This document shows, one piece after another, positions 1 through 8,182 of a stretch of DNA of 58,631 bases (position 1 is the first letter of the stretch; each line of letters starts with the position of its first letter). The stretch is from Aquipseudomonas alcaligenes NBRC 14159 (GTDB lineage: Bacteria > Pseudomonadota > Gammaproteobacteria > Pseudomonadales > Pseudomonadaceae). The notes beneath the pieces are model-generated. The model was not told the origin of the DNA. It searched no databases and saw only the letters and a list, made by a program, of their open reading frames with translations. Position numbers and translations under genes: made by a program. The stretch is taken from the NCBI RefSeq assembly GCF_000467105.1, contig NZ_BATI01000037.1, positions 1 through 58,631 of the forward strand. The letters are read 5' to 3'.

Positions 1-29
1 CCGAGAGGACTGCACCGGAAGAGGCGCGC

Positions 30-57
30 ATTATAAGGACCTTGAACGGGCCGTCAA
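30..57 (-). promoter_or_regulatory. Strong stable-RNA-type sigma70 promoter reading off the left edge
   Basis: Read on the minus strand there is a -35 TTGACG (57-52), a 16-base spacer and a perfect -10 TATAAT (35-30), followed directly by the GC-rich discriminator GCGCGCC. This is the layout of rRNA and tRNA promoters under growth-rate and stringent control. It lies just beyond the end of tyrS and points out of the window. In P. aeruginosa a 16S rRNA gene lies next to tyrS, as I recall, so an rRNA operon is the likely target. The promoter is seen; the target is inferred. Confidence 0.7.
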
Positions 58-74
58 GCCCATTCCAAGAACTT

Positions 75-1274
75 TTACTCAGCCTTGAGGCTGATGCGCG
101 CGAAAGCCTTCTTGCCCGCCTGGCAGACATGCACGGAACCCAGCTTAAAGATGAAGGTGCGGTCGACCACCTCGCCATCCACCTTCACGCTACCCGCATT
201 GAGCAGATCACGAGCAGCCGCAGCATTCTTCACCAGACCAGCTTTATTAAGGACAGACGAGATCGGCATATCCTCGGCAGAGAGCAGCTCCACTTCCGGC
301 AGATCGTCAGGCAGCTCACCATCCTTGAGGCGATTGCCCGCCGAGCGATGCGCATTGGCGGCAGCCTCTTCACCATGGAAGCGCGCAACGATCTCCTCAG
401 CCAGCTTGATCTTGATATCGCGAGGGTTGGCGCCGGCGGCCACATCCTGCTTGAACTGCTCGATCTCCTCCATGGAGCGGAAGCTCAGCAGCTCGAAGTA
501 ACGCCACATCAGCGCGTCAGGCATGGAGACCAGCTTGTTGTACATGACACCCGGCGCTTCCTGGATGCCCACGTAGTTACCCAAGGACTTGGACATCTTC
601 TTCACACCATCCAGCCCTTCGAGCAGCGGCATGGTGACGATGCATTGCGACGGCTGACCATAGGCACGCTGCAGTTCGCGTCCCATCAGCAGATTGAACT
701 TCTGGTCAGTACCACCCAGCTCGACGTCAGCACGCAGCGCCACCGAGTCGTAGCCCTGCACCAAGGGATAGAGGAACTCATGAATGGCGATCGGCTGGTT
801 GCCTTCATAGCGCTTCTGGAAATCATCGCGCTCGAGCATGCGCGCCACGGTGTACTGAGAGGCCAGGCGAATGAAGTCGGCCGGCGTCAGCTGATCCATC
901 CAGGTGGAGTTGAACGCCACCTCGGTCTTGGCCGGATCGAGAATCTTGAACACCTGCGCCTTGTAGGTCTCGGCGTTATCCAGCACCTGCTCACGGGTCA
1001 GAGGAGGACGAGTCGCGCTCTTGCCACTGGGATCACCGATCATCCCGGTGAAGTCGCCGATCAGAAAGACCACCTGATGCCCCAGCTCCTGGAACTGGCG
1101 CAGCTTATTAATAAGCACGGTATGCCCCAGGTGCAGGTCGGGCGCCGTCGGATCGAAACCAGCCTTGATACGCAGCGGCTCGCCACGCTTCAGCTTCTCT
1201 ACCAGTTCAGACTCAACCAGAACCTCTTCCGCACCGCGCTTGATCAGCGCCAGCTGCTCTTCAACCGACTTCAT
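75..1274 (-). CDS. tyrS: Tyrosyl-tRNA synthetase
   Basis: Charges tRNA-Tyr with tyrosine in the cytoplasm. The 399-residue protein has the class I signatures: HLGH at residues 48-51 (the HIGH equivalent) inside a DPTAPDLHLGH segment, and KMSKS at 226-230. The C-terminal third ends in an S4-like RNA-binding domain. The start at 1274 gives MKSVEEQLAL, usual for Pseudomonas; the frame remains open 20 codons further upstream, but that extension looks like non-coding leader. It is divergent from mepM across about 180 bases, and its 3' end sits against the leftward stable-RNA promoter. Confidence 0.96.
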   Translation of the reverse strand: MKSVEEQLALIKRGAEEVLVESELVEKLKRGEPLRIKAGFDPTAPDLHLGHTVLINKLRQFQELGHQVVFLIGDFTGMIGDPSGKSATRPPLTREQVLDNAETYKAQVFKILDPAKTEVAFNSTWMDQLTPADFIRLASQYTVARMLERDDFQKRYEGNQPIAIHEFLYPLVQGYDSVALRADVELGGTDQKFNLLMGRELQRAYGQPSQCIVTMPLLEGLDGVKKMSKSLGNYVGIQEAPGVMYNKLVSMPDALMWRYFELLSFRSMEEIEQFKQDVAAGANPRDIKIKLAEEIVARFHGEEAAANAHRSAGNRLKDGELPDDLPEVELLSAEDMPISSVLNKAGLVKNAAAARDLLNAGSVKVDGEVVDRTFIFKLGSVHVCQAGKKAFARISLKAE

Positions 1275-1454
1275 GACAGAACTCACGCTACCCACAGACC
1301 AAAAGGGAACCAACCATACAAGATCACTGACCAATTACAAGCTTTGCCCCCAGGGCCGGCCACTCGGCCGATAGGTCAGCCACAGGGTTGCCTATAGGGA
1401 ATTTTGATTATATTTTAGACAGTTAATGCATTCTTCCAAGAAACACCCTTAGCC

Positions 1455-2873
1455 ATGACGCATTCTGTACCCAAAGCCCCGCCCTACCCGAGGAGCCATC
1501 TGCTGGCAGCCAGCGGTGTAGCGGCGCTGCTGAGCCTGGCCCTGCTGGTGTTCCCCTCCCGCGAAGTCGAGGCGAAGAAGACCTACCTGAGCCTGGAGCT
1601 GGAGAACGGCTCCGAGCAGATCGTCCAGGAAAAGGACGATCTCCGACCCGGCCAGGCCGCCGGGGATGGAGGCGCATCGCCTTTTGCCGATGCAGGCCTC
1701 AGCGACAACAAGAACAGCGCCCAAGCAGACGCGGATAAAAACAACCAAGCCAGTCTTCCCACCGATCCGCTACAGAAAAGCGTCACTGTTGCCAGTGGCG
1801 ACACACTGTCGACCGTGTTCTCGCGGGTCGGTCTGGATGCCAACGCGCTACACGAAGCCATTGGCAGCAGCAAGGAAGCCAAACGCTTCGGTCGTCTGCA
1901 TGTTGGCCAGGTACTGGAGTTCAAGCTGACTGCCGACGGCAAGCTGGAACGCCTGGGCAGCAAGCTGAGCGACCTCGAAAGCATCTCCCTGACGCGCAGC
2001 GACAACGGTTTCTCCTTCAAGCGCGAGCTGGTCAAGCCGGACGTACGCACCACCTACGCTCACGGCGTGATCAACAGCTCACTGTTCCTCTCTGCCAAAC
2101 GTGCCGGTCTGTCGCACAGCCTGACCATGGATCTGGCCAACGTGTTCGGCTACGACATCGACTTCGCCCAGGACATCCGTGAGGGCGACGAGTTCGAAGT
2201 CATCTATGAGGAGCACGTGGTCGGCAACAAACAGGTTGGCAGCGGCAACATCCTCTCTGCGCGCTTCACCAACCGCGGCAAGACCTATACCGCCGTGCGC
2301 TACACCAGCAAGCAGGGCGTGACCAGCTACTACAACGCCGACGGCATGAGCATGCGCAAGGCGTTCATCCGCACCCCGGTAGACTTCGCGCGCATCAGCT
2401 CGAAGTTCTCCATGGGCCGTCGCCACCCGATTCTGAACAAGATCCGCGCCCACAAGGGCGTCGATTACGCCGCGCCGCGTGGCACGCCGATCAAGGCCGC
2501 CGGCGACGGACGCGTCATGCTGGCCGGACGACGTGGCGGCTACGGCAACACCGTGATCATCCAGCACGGCAACAGCTACCGCACGCTCTACGGACACATG
2601 CAGGGCTTTGCCAAGGGCATCCGCAACGGCGTGGGCGTGAAACAGGGTCAGATCATCGGCTATATCGGCACCACCGGTCTTTCTACCGGGCCGCACCTGC
2701 ACTACGAGTTCCAGGTCAACGGCCGTCACGTCGACCCGCTCAGCCAGAAGCTGCCGATGGCCGATCCCATCGCTCGCAACGAGAAGCAGCGCTTCCTGCA
2801 GCAGAGCAAGCCGCTGATGGCCCGCATGGATCAGGAAAAGGCCACCCTGCTGGCCGCCAACAAGCAGCCCTGA
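1455..2873 (+). CDS. mepM: M23 family peptidoglycan DD-endopeptidase (MepM-like)
   Basis: Predicted periplasmic zinc endopeptidase that cuts peptide cross-links in peptidoglycan to allow wall growth. The 472 residues begin with an uncleaved signal anchor (hydrophobic about 17-35), then a LysM/OapA-like binding region (about 105-170), and a C-terminal LytM domain with the metal motifs HKGVD (H333, D337) and HLH (H414, H416). All ligands are present. Its P. aeruginosa equivalent (PA0667) is, as I recall, one of the hydrolases degraded by the CtpA protease. Only one base separates its stop from anmK, so wall cutting and anhydro-MurNAc recovery are probably co-transcribed. The Shine-Dalgarno sequence is weak. 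Confidence 0.92.
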   Translation: MTHSVPKAPPYPRSHLLAASGVAALLSLALLVFPSREVEAKKTYLSLELENGSEQIVQEKDDLRPGQAAGDGGASPFADAGLSDNKNSAQADADKNNQASLPTDPLQKSVTVASGDTLSTVFSRVGLDANALHEAIGSSKEAKRFGRLHVGQVLEFKLTADGKLERLGSKLSDLESISLTRSDNGFSFKRELVKPDVRTTYAHGVINSSLFLSAKRAGLSHSLTMDLANVFGYDIDFAQDIREGDEFEVIYEEHVVGNKQVGSGNILSARFTNRGKTYTAVRYTSKQGVTSYYNADGMSMRKAFIRTPVDFARISSKFSMGRRHPILNKIRAHKGVDYAAPRGTPIKAAGDGRVMLAGRRGGYGNTVIIQHGNSYRTLYGHMQGFAKGIRNGVGVKQGQIIGYIGTTGLSTGPHLHYEFQVNGRHVDPLSQKLPMADPIARNEKQRFLQQSKPLMARMDQEKATLLAANKQP

Positions 2874-2874
2874 T

Positions 2875-3966
2875 ATGCCGCACTACCTGGGGGTGATGTC
2901 CGGTACCAGTCTCGACGGACTGGACATCGCCCTGGTCCGCCAGGAAGACCGCCCCACCCTACTCGCCCACCACTACCTGCCCATGCCGGCCGCGCTGCGT
3001 GCCGAGCTGCTGGCCTTGTGCGCCTCCGGGCCAGACGAACTGGCGCGCGCGGCAACAGCCGAGCAGCAATGGGTCGAGCTGGCCGCTGAAGGCATACACA
3101 AACTGCTGAAACGCGAGCAGCTGAGCCCGGATGACATCCGCGCCATCGGCAGCCACGGCCAGACCGTGCGGCACGAGCCGGCACGCGGTTTCACGGTACA
3201 GATCGGCAACCCCGCCCTGCTGGCCGAACTGACCGGTATCGAGGTGGTCGCCGACTTCCGCCGTCGCGACGTCGCGGCTGGGGGGCAGGGCGCCCCCCTG
3301 GTCCCCGCCTTCCACGAGGCGCTATTCGATACTCAGGACAGCCCCTGCGCCGTGCTCAATGTCGGCGGCTTCAGCAATCTGAGCCTGATCGATCCGGGCC
3401 GGGAGGTGCGCGGCTTTGACTGTGGCCCGGGCAACGTCCTGCTGGACGCCTGGATCGGCAAGGTACGCGGCGAGACCTTCGACCGCGACGGTGCCTGGGC
3501 CGCCAGCGGCCTGCTGAACGAAGCCCTGCTGTTGCGCCTGATGAGCGATCCCTACTTCGCCGGGCGCGGCCCGAAGAGCACCGGCCGCGAGCTGTTCAAC
3601 CTGCCCTGGCTGGAAAGCCATCTCGCTGCCCTGCCGCCGCTGCCAGCAGCCGATGTACAGCGCACCCTGCTGGAACTGACCGCGCGCAGCATCATCGATT
3701 CGCTGCGGCAGGCCCAAAGCGATACCGCCGAACTGCTGGTGTGCGGCGGTGGCGCACACAACGGCGCGCTGATGCAGCGCCTGCAGGCACTGCTGCCGAG
3801 CTGCCGGGTCGCCAGCACCGCAACTCGGGGCGTGCCACCGGACTGGGTCGAAGCCATGGCCTTCGCCTGGCTGGCACACTGCTGCCTGGAGCGCATCCCT
3901 GCCAACCGCCCCAGCGTGACCGGCGCCAGAGGGCTGCGCGTATTGGGCGCCATCTACCCCGCCTGA
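2875..3966 (+). CDS. anmK: Anhydro-N-acetylmuramic acid kinase
   Basis: Uses ATP to open and phosphorylate 1,6-anhydro-MurNAc, giving MurNAc-6-phosphate, a cytoplasmic step of cell-wall recycling. The 363-residue protein starts with the family's ATP-binding signature MSGTSLDGLD and carries GGFSNLS and the CGGGAHN phosphate loop (about residue 290). Length is normal. It starts one base after mepM ends and is followed by a bidirectional terminator shared with the converging erpA. The downstream recycling enzymes AmgK and MurU are encoded about 27 kb further right in this same window. Confidence 0.95.
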   Translation: MPHYLGVMSGTSLDGLDIALVRQEDRPTLLAHHYLPMPAALRAELLALCASGPDELARAATAEQQWVELAAEGIHKLLKREQLSPDDIRAIGSHGQTVRHEPARGFTVQIGNPALLAELTGIEVVADFRRRDVAAGGQGAPLVPAFHEALFDTQDSPCAVLNVGGFSNLSLIDPGREVRGFDCGPGNVLLDAWIGKVRGETFDRDGAWAASGLLNEALLLRLMSDPYFAGRGPKSTGRELFNLPWLESHLAALPPLPAADVQRTLLELTARSIIDSLRQAQSDTAELLVCGGGAHNGALMQRLQALLPSCRVASTATRGVPPDWVEAMAFAWLAHCCLERIPANRPSVTGARGLRVLGAIYPA

Positions 3967-3985
3967 CGGCGCCCGAGCCGAAACG

Positions 3986-4012
3986 AAAAAGCCGCGCATC
4001 AGCGCGGCTTTT
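3986..4012. terminator. Bidirectional terminator between anmK and erpA
   Basis: An A-run, a GC-rich stem AGCCGCGC/GCGCGGCT with a three-base loop, and a T-run on the plus strand. The A-run on the left serves as the T-run for the opposite strand, so the site can end both converging genes. Confidence 0.85.
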
Positions 4013-4026
4013 CCTGTCCAGCAGAC

Positions 4027-4377
4027 TTAGATCGAGAAGGACGATCCGCAGCCGCAAGTGGTCGTGGCATTGGGGTTGTTGATCACGAAGCGGGAACCCT
4101 CCAGGCCTTCCTGGTAGTCCACCTCGGCACCCGCCAGGTACTGGAAGCTCATCGGATCAACCACCAGGCTGACACCCTCGCGCTCGACAATGGTGTCGTC
4201 GTCGGCCACATCCTCATCGAAGGTGAAACCGTACTGGAAGCCCGAGCAGCCGCCACCGGTGACGAACACGCGCAGCTTCAGGCGCGGGTTGCCTTCTTCA
4301 TCGACCAGGCTCTTCACCTTGTTCGCCGCGCCCTGGGTGAAGATCAGGGGGGTTGGAGTGAAGGTCTCGACGCTCAT
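4027..4377 (-). CDS. erpA: Iron-sulfur cluster insertion protein ErpA (A-type carrier)
   Basis: A-type carrier that delivers Fe-S clusters to apoproteins, including those of isoprenoid synthesis. The 116-residue protein has the three conserved cysteines: C44 in GGGCSGFQ and C108/C110 in TTCGCGSSF at the C-terminus. Length and N-terminus (MSVETFTPTP) are typical for Pseudomonas. It is monocistronic, between the anmK terminator and its own promoter at 4429-4458. It could be called a generic HesB/IscA protein, but the C-terminal pattern and genomic position favour ErpA. Confidence 0.94.
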   Translation of the reverse strand: MSVETFTPTPLIFTQGAANKVKSLVDEEGNPRLKLRVFVTGGGCSGFQYGFTFDEDVADDDTIVEREGVSLVVDPMSFQYLAGAEVDYQEGLEGSRFVINNPNATTTCGCGSSFSI

Positions 4378-4428
4378 CTTGCTGCTCTCCCGGCGCCAGG
4401 CGCCAACTTACATACCACACGGGTGGCG

Positions 4429-4458
4429 ATTATCCGCTTACCCGAGCAAATCGGTCAA
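4429..4458 (-). promoter_or_regulatory. Predicted sigma70 promoter of erpA
   Basis: Minus-strand -35 TTGACC (4458-4453), 18-base spacer, -10 GATAAT (4434-4429). The start of transcription would fall near 4422, leaving a leader of roughly 45 bases before the erpA start codon. I did not see a clear IscR box. Confidence 0.65.
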
Positions 4459-4481
4459 TTATTCCGCACCAAGGTTGGCGC

Positions 4482-4503
4482 GGAGCCTGCCCGCGCAGGC
4501 TCC
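4482..4503. repeat. Perfect 9-bp inverted repeat beyond argC
   Basis: Arms GGAGCCTGC and GCAGGCTCC enclose a four-base loop. It lies 8 bases past the argC stop, but no T-run follows on either strand. It may act as a transcript-end stabiliser or be a REP-like remnant rather than a classical terminator. Confidence 0.6.
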
Positions 4504-4510
4504 ACGTGGA

Positions 4511-5545
4511 TCAGGGCAGCAGTGCGGCGTGAGCCAGGCCCAGGCGCTCGTCCAGACCGAAGAGGATGTTCATGTTCTGCAGCGCCTGGCCCGACGCGCC
4601 CTTGACCAGGTTGTCGATGGCCGACAGCACCACCACCAGTTCGCCGCCCTGCGGACGGTGCACGGCGATGCGGCAGACGTTGGCGCCACGCACACTGCGG
4701 GTTTCCGGATGGCTACCGGCCGGCATCACATCAACGAAGGGTTCGTTGGCGTAGCGCTGCTCGAACAGCGCCTGCAGGTCCACGCCACGATCGGCGACAG
4801 TGGCGTACAGGGTCGCGTGGATGCCGCGGATCATCGGCGCCAGGTGCGGCACGAAGGTCAGGCCGACCGGGCCATTGGCGGCACGACGCAGGCCCTGACT
4901 GATCTCCGGCAGGTGGCGGTGCCCCTTGACCGAGTAGGCCATCATGCTTTCGCTGGCCTCGCACAGCAGCGAGCCGACCTTGGCCCCACGGCCCGCGCCG
5001 CTGACGCCGGAGGCACAGTTGGCGATCAGGCGGCTCGGGTCGGCCAGGCCGGCTTCGAGCAGCGGGATCAGGCCGAGCTGGGTCGCCGTCGGGTAGCAAC
5101 CTGGTACGGCGATCAGGCGGGCGCCCTTGATCGCCTCGCGATTGACTTCCGGCAGGCCGTAGACCGCTTCCGGCAGCAGATCCGGCGCGCCGTGCGGCTG
5201 GCCGTACCACTGGGCCCACTCCTGCGCATCCTGCAGACGAAAGTCGGCCGACAGGTCGATGACCTTGGTGCCGGCCGCCAGCAGCTCACCGGCCAGGGCA
5301 TGGGCCACGCCGTGCGGGGTGGCGAAGAACACCACGTCGCAGGCGCCCAGGGTCGCCACGTCCGGCACGCTGAACGCCAGATCGTCGTAGTGACCACGCA
5401 GGTTGGGGTACATGTCGGCGACCTTGACTCCAGCCTCGGAGCGCGAGGTGATCACCGCCACCTCGGCCTGCGGGTGCTGAGCCAGCAGGCGCAGCAGCTC
5501 CACTCCGGTGTAACCCGTGCCGCCGACGATTCCGACCTTGACCAT
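4511..5545 (-). CDS. argC: N-acetyl-gamma-glutamyl-phosphate reductase
   Basis: Third step of arginine synthesis: NADPH-dependent reduction of N-acetylglutamyl phosphate to the semialdehyde. The 344-residue protein has the NADP loop GGTGYTG (8-14), the catalytic cysteine C150 in VPGCYPTA and a C-terminal dimer domain. I chose the start at 5545 (MVKVGIVGG) because GGGGG lies six bases upstream and the Rossmann strand must be at the N-terminus; the frame is open for 41 more codons upstream. It is divergent from hemJ. Confidence 0.95.
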   Translation of the reverse strand: MVKVGIVGGTGYTGVELLRLLAQHPQAEVAVITSRSEAGVKVADMYPNLRGHYDDLAFSVPDVATLGACDVVFFATPHGVAHALAGELLAAGTKVIDLSADFRLQDAQEWAQWYGQPHGAPDLLPEAVYGLPEVNREAIKGARLIAVPGCYPTATQLGLIPLLEAGLADPSRLIANCASGVSGAGRGAKVGSLLCEASESMMAYSVKGHRHLPEISQGLRRAANGPVGLTFVPHLAPMIRGIHATLYATVADRGVDLQALFEQRYANEPFVDVMPAGSHPETRSVRGANVCRIAVHRPQGGELVVVLSAIDNLVKGASGQALQNMNILFGLDERLGLAHAALLP

Positions 5546-5583
5546 TGCATACCCCCGCTGCGAGACCGTTGAGAAAGGCTGCG

Positions 5584-5612
5584 ATGATAAGGCCCGTGGC
5601 CGCGCCGGCCAA
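5584..5612 (-). promoter_or_regulatory. Predicted sigma70 promoter of argC
   Basis: Minus-strand -35 TTGGCC (5612-5607), 17-base spacer, -10 TATCAT (5589-5584), about 40 bases before the argC start. No clear ArgR box was recognised by eye. Confidence 0.55.
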
Positions 5613-5689
5613 CCTCGAACGGCGAGAGGATGACGGGCAGGCGCGGCTTTCTCTACTATCGCAGGCAACTCTTCAGCTGGACGCCGTCA

Positions 5690-6115
5690 ATGCTCTATCT
5701 CTGGATCAAGGCCCTGCACATCATCGCCATCGTCTGCTGGTTCGCCGGCCTGTTCTATCTGCCGCGCCTGTTCGTCTATCACGCCATGGCCGAGGACCAG
5801 ATCAGCCGCGAGCGCTTCTGCGTGATGGAGCGCAAGCTGTATCGCGGCATCATGAACCCGTCGATGATCGCCACCCTAGCCTTCGGCGCCTGGCTGCTCT
5901 ACCTCAATCCGGCCTGGCTGAAGATGGGCTGGCTGCACGCCAAGCTGCTGCTGGTGGTCCTGCTGGTCGGCTACCACCATGTCTGCGGTGCCCAGCTCAA
6001 ACGCTTCGCGCGCGGCGAAAACGCCCGCGGCCATGTGTTCTACCGCTGGTTCAACGAGGTGCCGGTGCTGTTCCTGCTGGGCATCGTGATCCTCGTGGTG
6101 GTCAAACCCTTCTGA
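5690..6115 (+). CDS. hemJ: HemJ-type protoporphyrinogen IX oxidase
   Basis: Small integral membrane protein (141 residues, four predicted membrane segments) of the HemJ family, which oxidises protoporphyrinogen IX to protoporphyrin IX in heme synthesis when HemG or HemY is absent. Visible family features are the N-terminal LHIIAIVCWF with H10, the LPRLFVYH segment and the LLVGYHH helix end with paired histidines. The start at 5690 (MLYLWIKALH) fits the family; an upstream in-frame ATG at 5630 would add 20 polar residues. The ribosome site is weak. It is followed after 18 bases by the nitronate monooxygenase-like gene. Confidence 0.88.
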   Translation: MLYLWIKALHIIAIVCWFAGLFYLPRLFVYHAMAEDQISRERFCVMERKLYRGIMNPSMIATLAFGAWLLYLNPAWLKMGWLHAKLLLVVLLVGYHHVCGAQLKRFARGENARGHVFYRWFNEVPVLFLLGIVILVVVKPF

Positions 6116-6133
6116 TTACAAGAGGAAAGTCTC

Positions 6134-7096
6134 ATGTCCCTGCCCGCCCTGCTCGACCAGCGCCTGCGCCTGCCCGTGGTGGCCGCGCCGATGTTCCTGG
6201 TGTCCAACCCGCAACTCGTGCTGGCCTGCTGCCACAGCGGCGTGCTGGGCAGCTTCCCCGCCCTCAACCAGCGCGAGAGCAGTGGTTTCAAGGCCTGGCT
6301 GGAAGAAATCGAGGCCGGCCTCAAGACCGACTCCGCCCCCTATGCGGTCAATCTCATCGTGCATGGCAGCAATCCGCGCCTGCAGGCGGACCTGGCCATC
6401 TGCGTCGAACACAAGGTGCCGGTGGTGATCACCAGCCTGGGCGCGGTCAAGGAAGTGGTGGACGCGGTGCACAGCTACGGCGGCCTGGTGTTCCACGACG
6501 TGACCACCCGCCGTCATGCCGAGAAGGCCGCCGAGGCCGGAGTGGACGGCCTGATCGCGGTAGCTGCCGGCGCCGGTGGGCATGCCGGCACCTGGAGCCC
6601 GTTTGCCCTGATTGCAGAGATCCGCCAGTTCTTCGACAAGACGCTGTTGCTCTCCGGCTGCCTCAACCATGGCCATGAAGTGCTGGCCGCGCAGCTGCTC
6701 GGCGCCGACCTGGCCTATATGGGCACCCGTTTCATCGCCACCCGCGAGAGCAACGCCGACGCCGACTACAAGCAGATGATCCTCAACGCCCGCGCCGCCG
6801 ATATCGTGCATACCCCGGCGGTGTCCGGCGTGCCGGCCAGCTTCATGCGCCAGAGCCTGGAGAAGGCCGGCTATGACCTGGCACGCCTGCAGGACAAGGG
6901 TGACGTCAACTACGGCGAGAAGCTCAAACCGATCAGCGACGAGGCCAAGGCCTGGAAGACCGTGTGGTCGGCCGGCCAGGGCGTCGGCGGCATCGCCGAT
7001 GTACCCTCGGTGGCCGAACTGGTGGCACGCCTGGATGCCGAATACCGCGCCGCCCAGGGACGTTCCTCGCAGCTCAGCCAGCATTGGCCGCGCTGA
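6134..7096 (+). CDS. Nitronate monooxygenase-like flavoprotein
   Basis: A 320-residue FMN-binding TIM barrel of the 2-nitropropane dioxygenase/nitronate monooxygenase family, which oxidises alkyl nitronates to carbonyl compounds and nitrite. The N-terminal VVAAPMF and the glycine-rich AAGAGGHAG (about residue 145-153) match the FMN-contact regions. The second phosphate-contact loop reads LLSGCLNHGHE, unlike the GGI-x-DG of better studied members, so the substrate may differ. A good ribosome site (AGAGGAAAG) precedes the ATG. It follows hemJ closely and is probably in the same transcript. Confidence 0.8.
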   Translation: MSLPALLDQRLRLPVVAAPMFLVSNPQLVLACCHSGVLGSFPALNQRESSGFKAWLEEIEAGLKTDSAPYAVNLIVHGSNPRLQADLAICVEHKVPVVITSLGAVKEVVDAVHSYGGLVFHDVTTRRHAEKAAEAGVDGLIAVAAGAGGHAGTWSPFALIAEIRQFFDKTLLLSGCLNHGHEVLAAQLLGADLAYMGTRFIATRESNADADYKQMILNARAADIVHTPAVSGVPASFMRQSLEKAGYDLARLQDKGDVNYGEKLKPISDEAKAWKTVWSAGQGVGGIADVPSVAELVARLDAEYRAAQGRSSQLSQHWPR

Positions 7097-7183
7097 GCAG
7101 GAATTTGCGCAGCCGTCGCTTGTCCGCCCTCGGCAAAGCCCCTAGGCTCTAGACATTTTAATAACGCAGACAGGGATGCACGC

Positions 7184-8179
7184 ATGACAGAAGCTCGCTA
7201 CAAGATCGTCTTCGACGGCCAACTGATGCCGGAGATGACGCTCGAAACGGTCAAGGACAACCTGGCTCGCCTGTTCAAGAGCGACCCGAGCAAGATCGAC
7301 GCACTGTTCAGCGGCTCGCCGGTGGCGCTCAAGCGCGACCTGGCCGAGACCGAGGCGGACAAGTACCTGGCCGCTCTGCAGCAGGCCGGCGCCCAGGCCC
7401 GCAAGGAGCAGGAAGCGGTCGCGCTGAGCCTGGTTGAAACCACTCCGGAGCCGGCAACGGCACCCGCGCACGCCATGACTTGCCCCAAGTGTGGCCATCA
7501 GCAGGACAAGGCAGCCGAGTGCGCAGCGTGCGGCATCATCATCGACAAGTACCTGGCGCGCCAGGCGCAGCAGGCCGAGAGCGCTCCGGCGTCGGCCACG
7601 CTCGGCGCACCATCGCCCTACAGCCCACCGCGCTCTGAAGTCGGCGACAGCCTGCCGGAATACGGCACGCTGAAGGTCTTCACCACGGATGGGCGGATCG
7701 GCCGCGTGCGCTATCTGGGCTGGTCCATGGGCATGATGCTCCTGGCCATGCTGGCCTATGGCATCTCGGCCGGTCTGATGCTCGCCTCGCCCATCCTGGG
7801 CGGCATTCTGATGATCCCGCTGGTGATTGCCGCCGTGGTGATCAGCGTGATGATCGGCGTGCAGCGCCTGCACGATATCGGCTGGTCCGGCTGGCTGTGG
7901 CTGGTCAACTTCGTTCCGGTGGTCGGCAGCGTATTCGCCATCCTGATGCTGGTAGTACCCGGCACCCAGGGCGCCAACCGTTACGGCGCACCGCCGCCGC
8001 CGAACAGCCGCGGCGTCATCGCCCTGGCCTGGTGCGCACTCCTGGTGCCCATCATCGGTATTGTCGCGGCCATCTCGATTCCGGCCTATCAGGACTATGT
8101 CGATGCGGCCCAGGGCATGGAGCAGGTGGCGCCCGCAGACGCCGCCGAGCCCTACGTGAGCCCGGACTTCGAGGAGTAA
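7184..8179 (+). CDS. Zinc-ribbon plus DUF805 membrane protein, function unknown
   Basis: 331 residues in three parts. Residues 1-80 form a soluble charged domain seen in other Pseudomonas paralogues. A CxxC-x9-CxxC zinc ribbon (C100, C103, C113, C116) follows. The C-terminal half (about 165-315) holds four hydrophobic segments with the DUF805 signature around VQRLHDIGWSGW. The role is unknown; the cysteine knuckle suggests metal binding or protein contact at the inner face of the membrane. It is followed after three bases by the SDR gene, implying one transcript. Confidence 0.75.
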   Translation: MTEARYKIVFDGQLMPEMTLETVKDNLARLFKSDPSKIDALFSGSPVALKRDLAETEADKYLAALQQAGAQARKEQEAVALSLVETTPEPATAPAHAMTCPKCGHQQDKAAECAACGIIIDKYLARQAQQAESAPASATLGAPSPYSPPRSEVGDSLPEYGTLKVFTTDGRIGRVRYLGWSMGMMLLAMLAYGISAGLMLASPILGGILMIPLVIAAVVISVMIGVQRLHDIGWSGWLWLVNFVPVVGSVFAILMLVVPGTQGANRYGAPPPPNSRGVIALAWCALLVPIIGIVAAISIPAYQDYVDAAQGMEQVAPADAAEPYVSPDFEE

Positions 8180-8182
8180 GCC

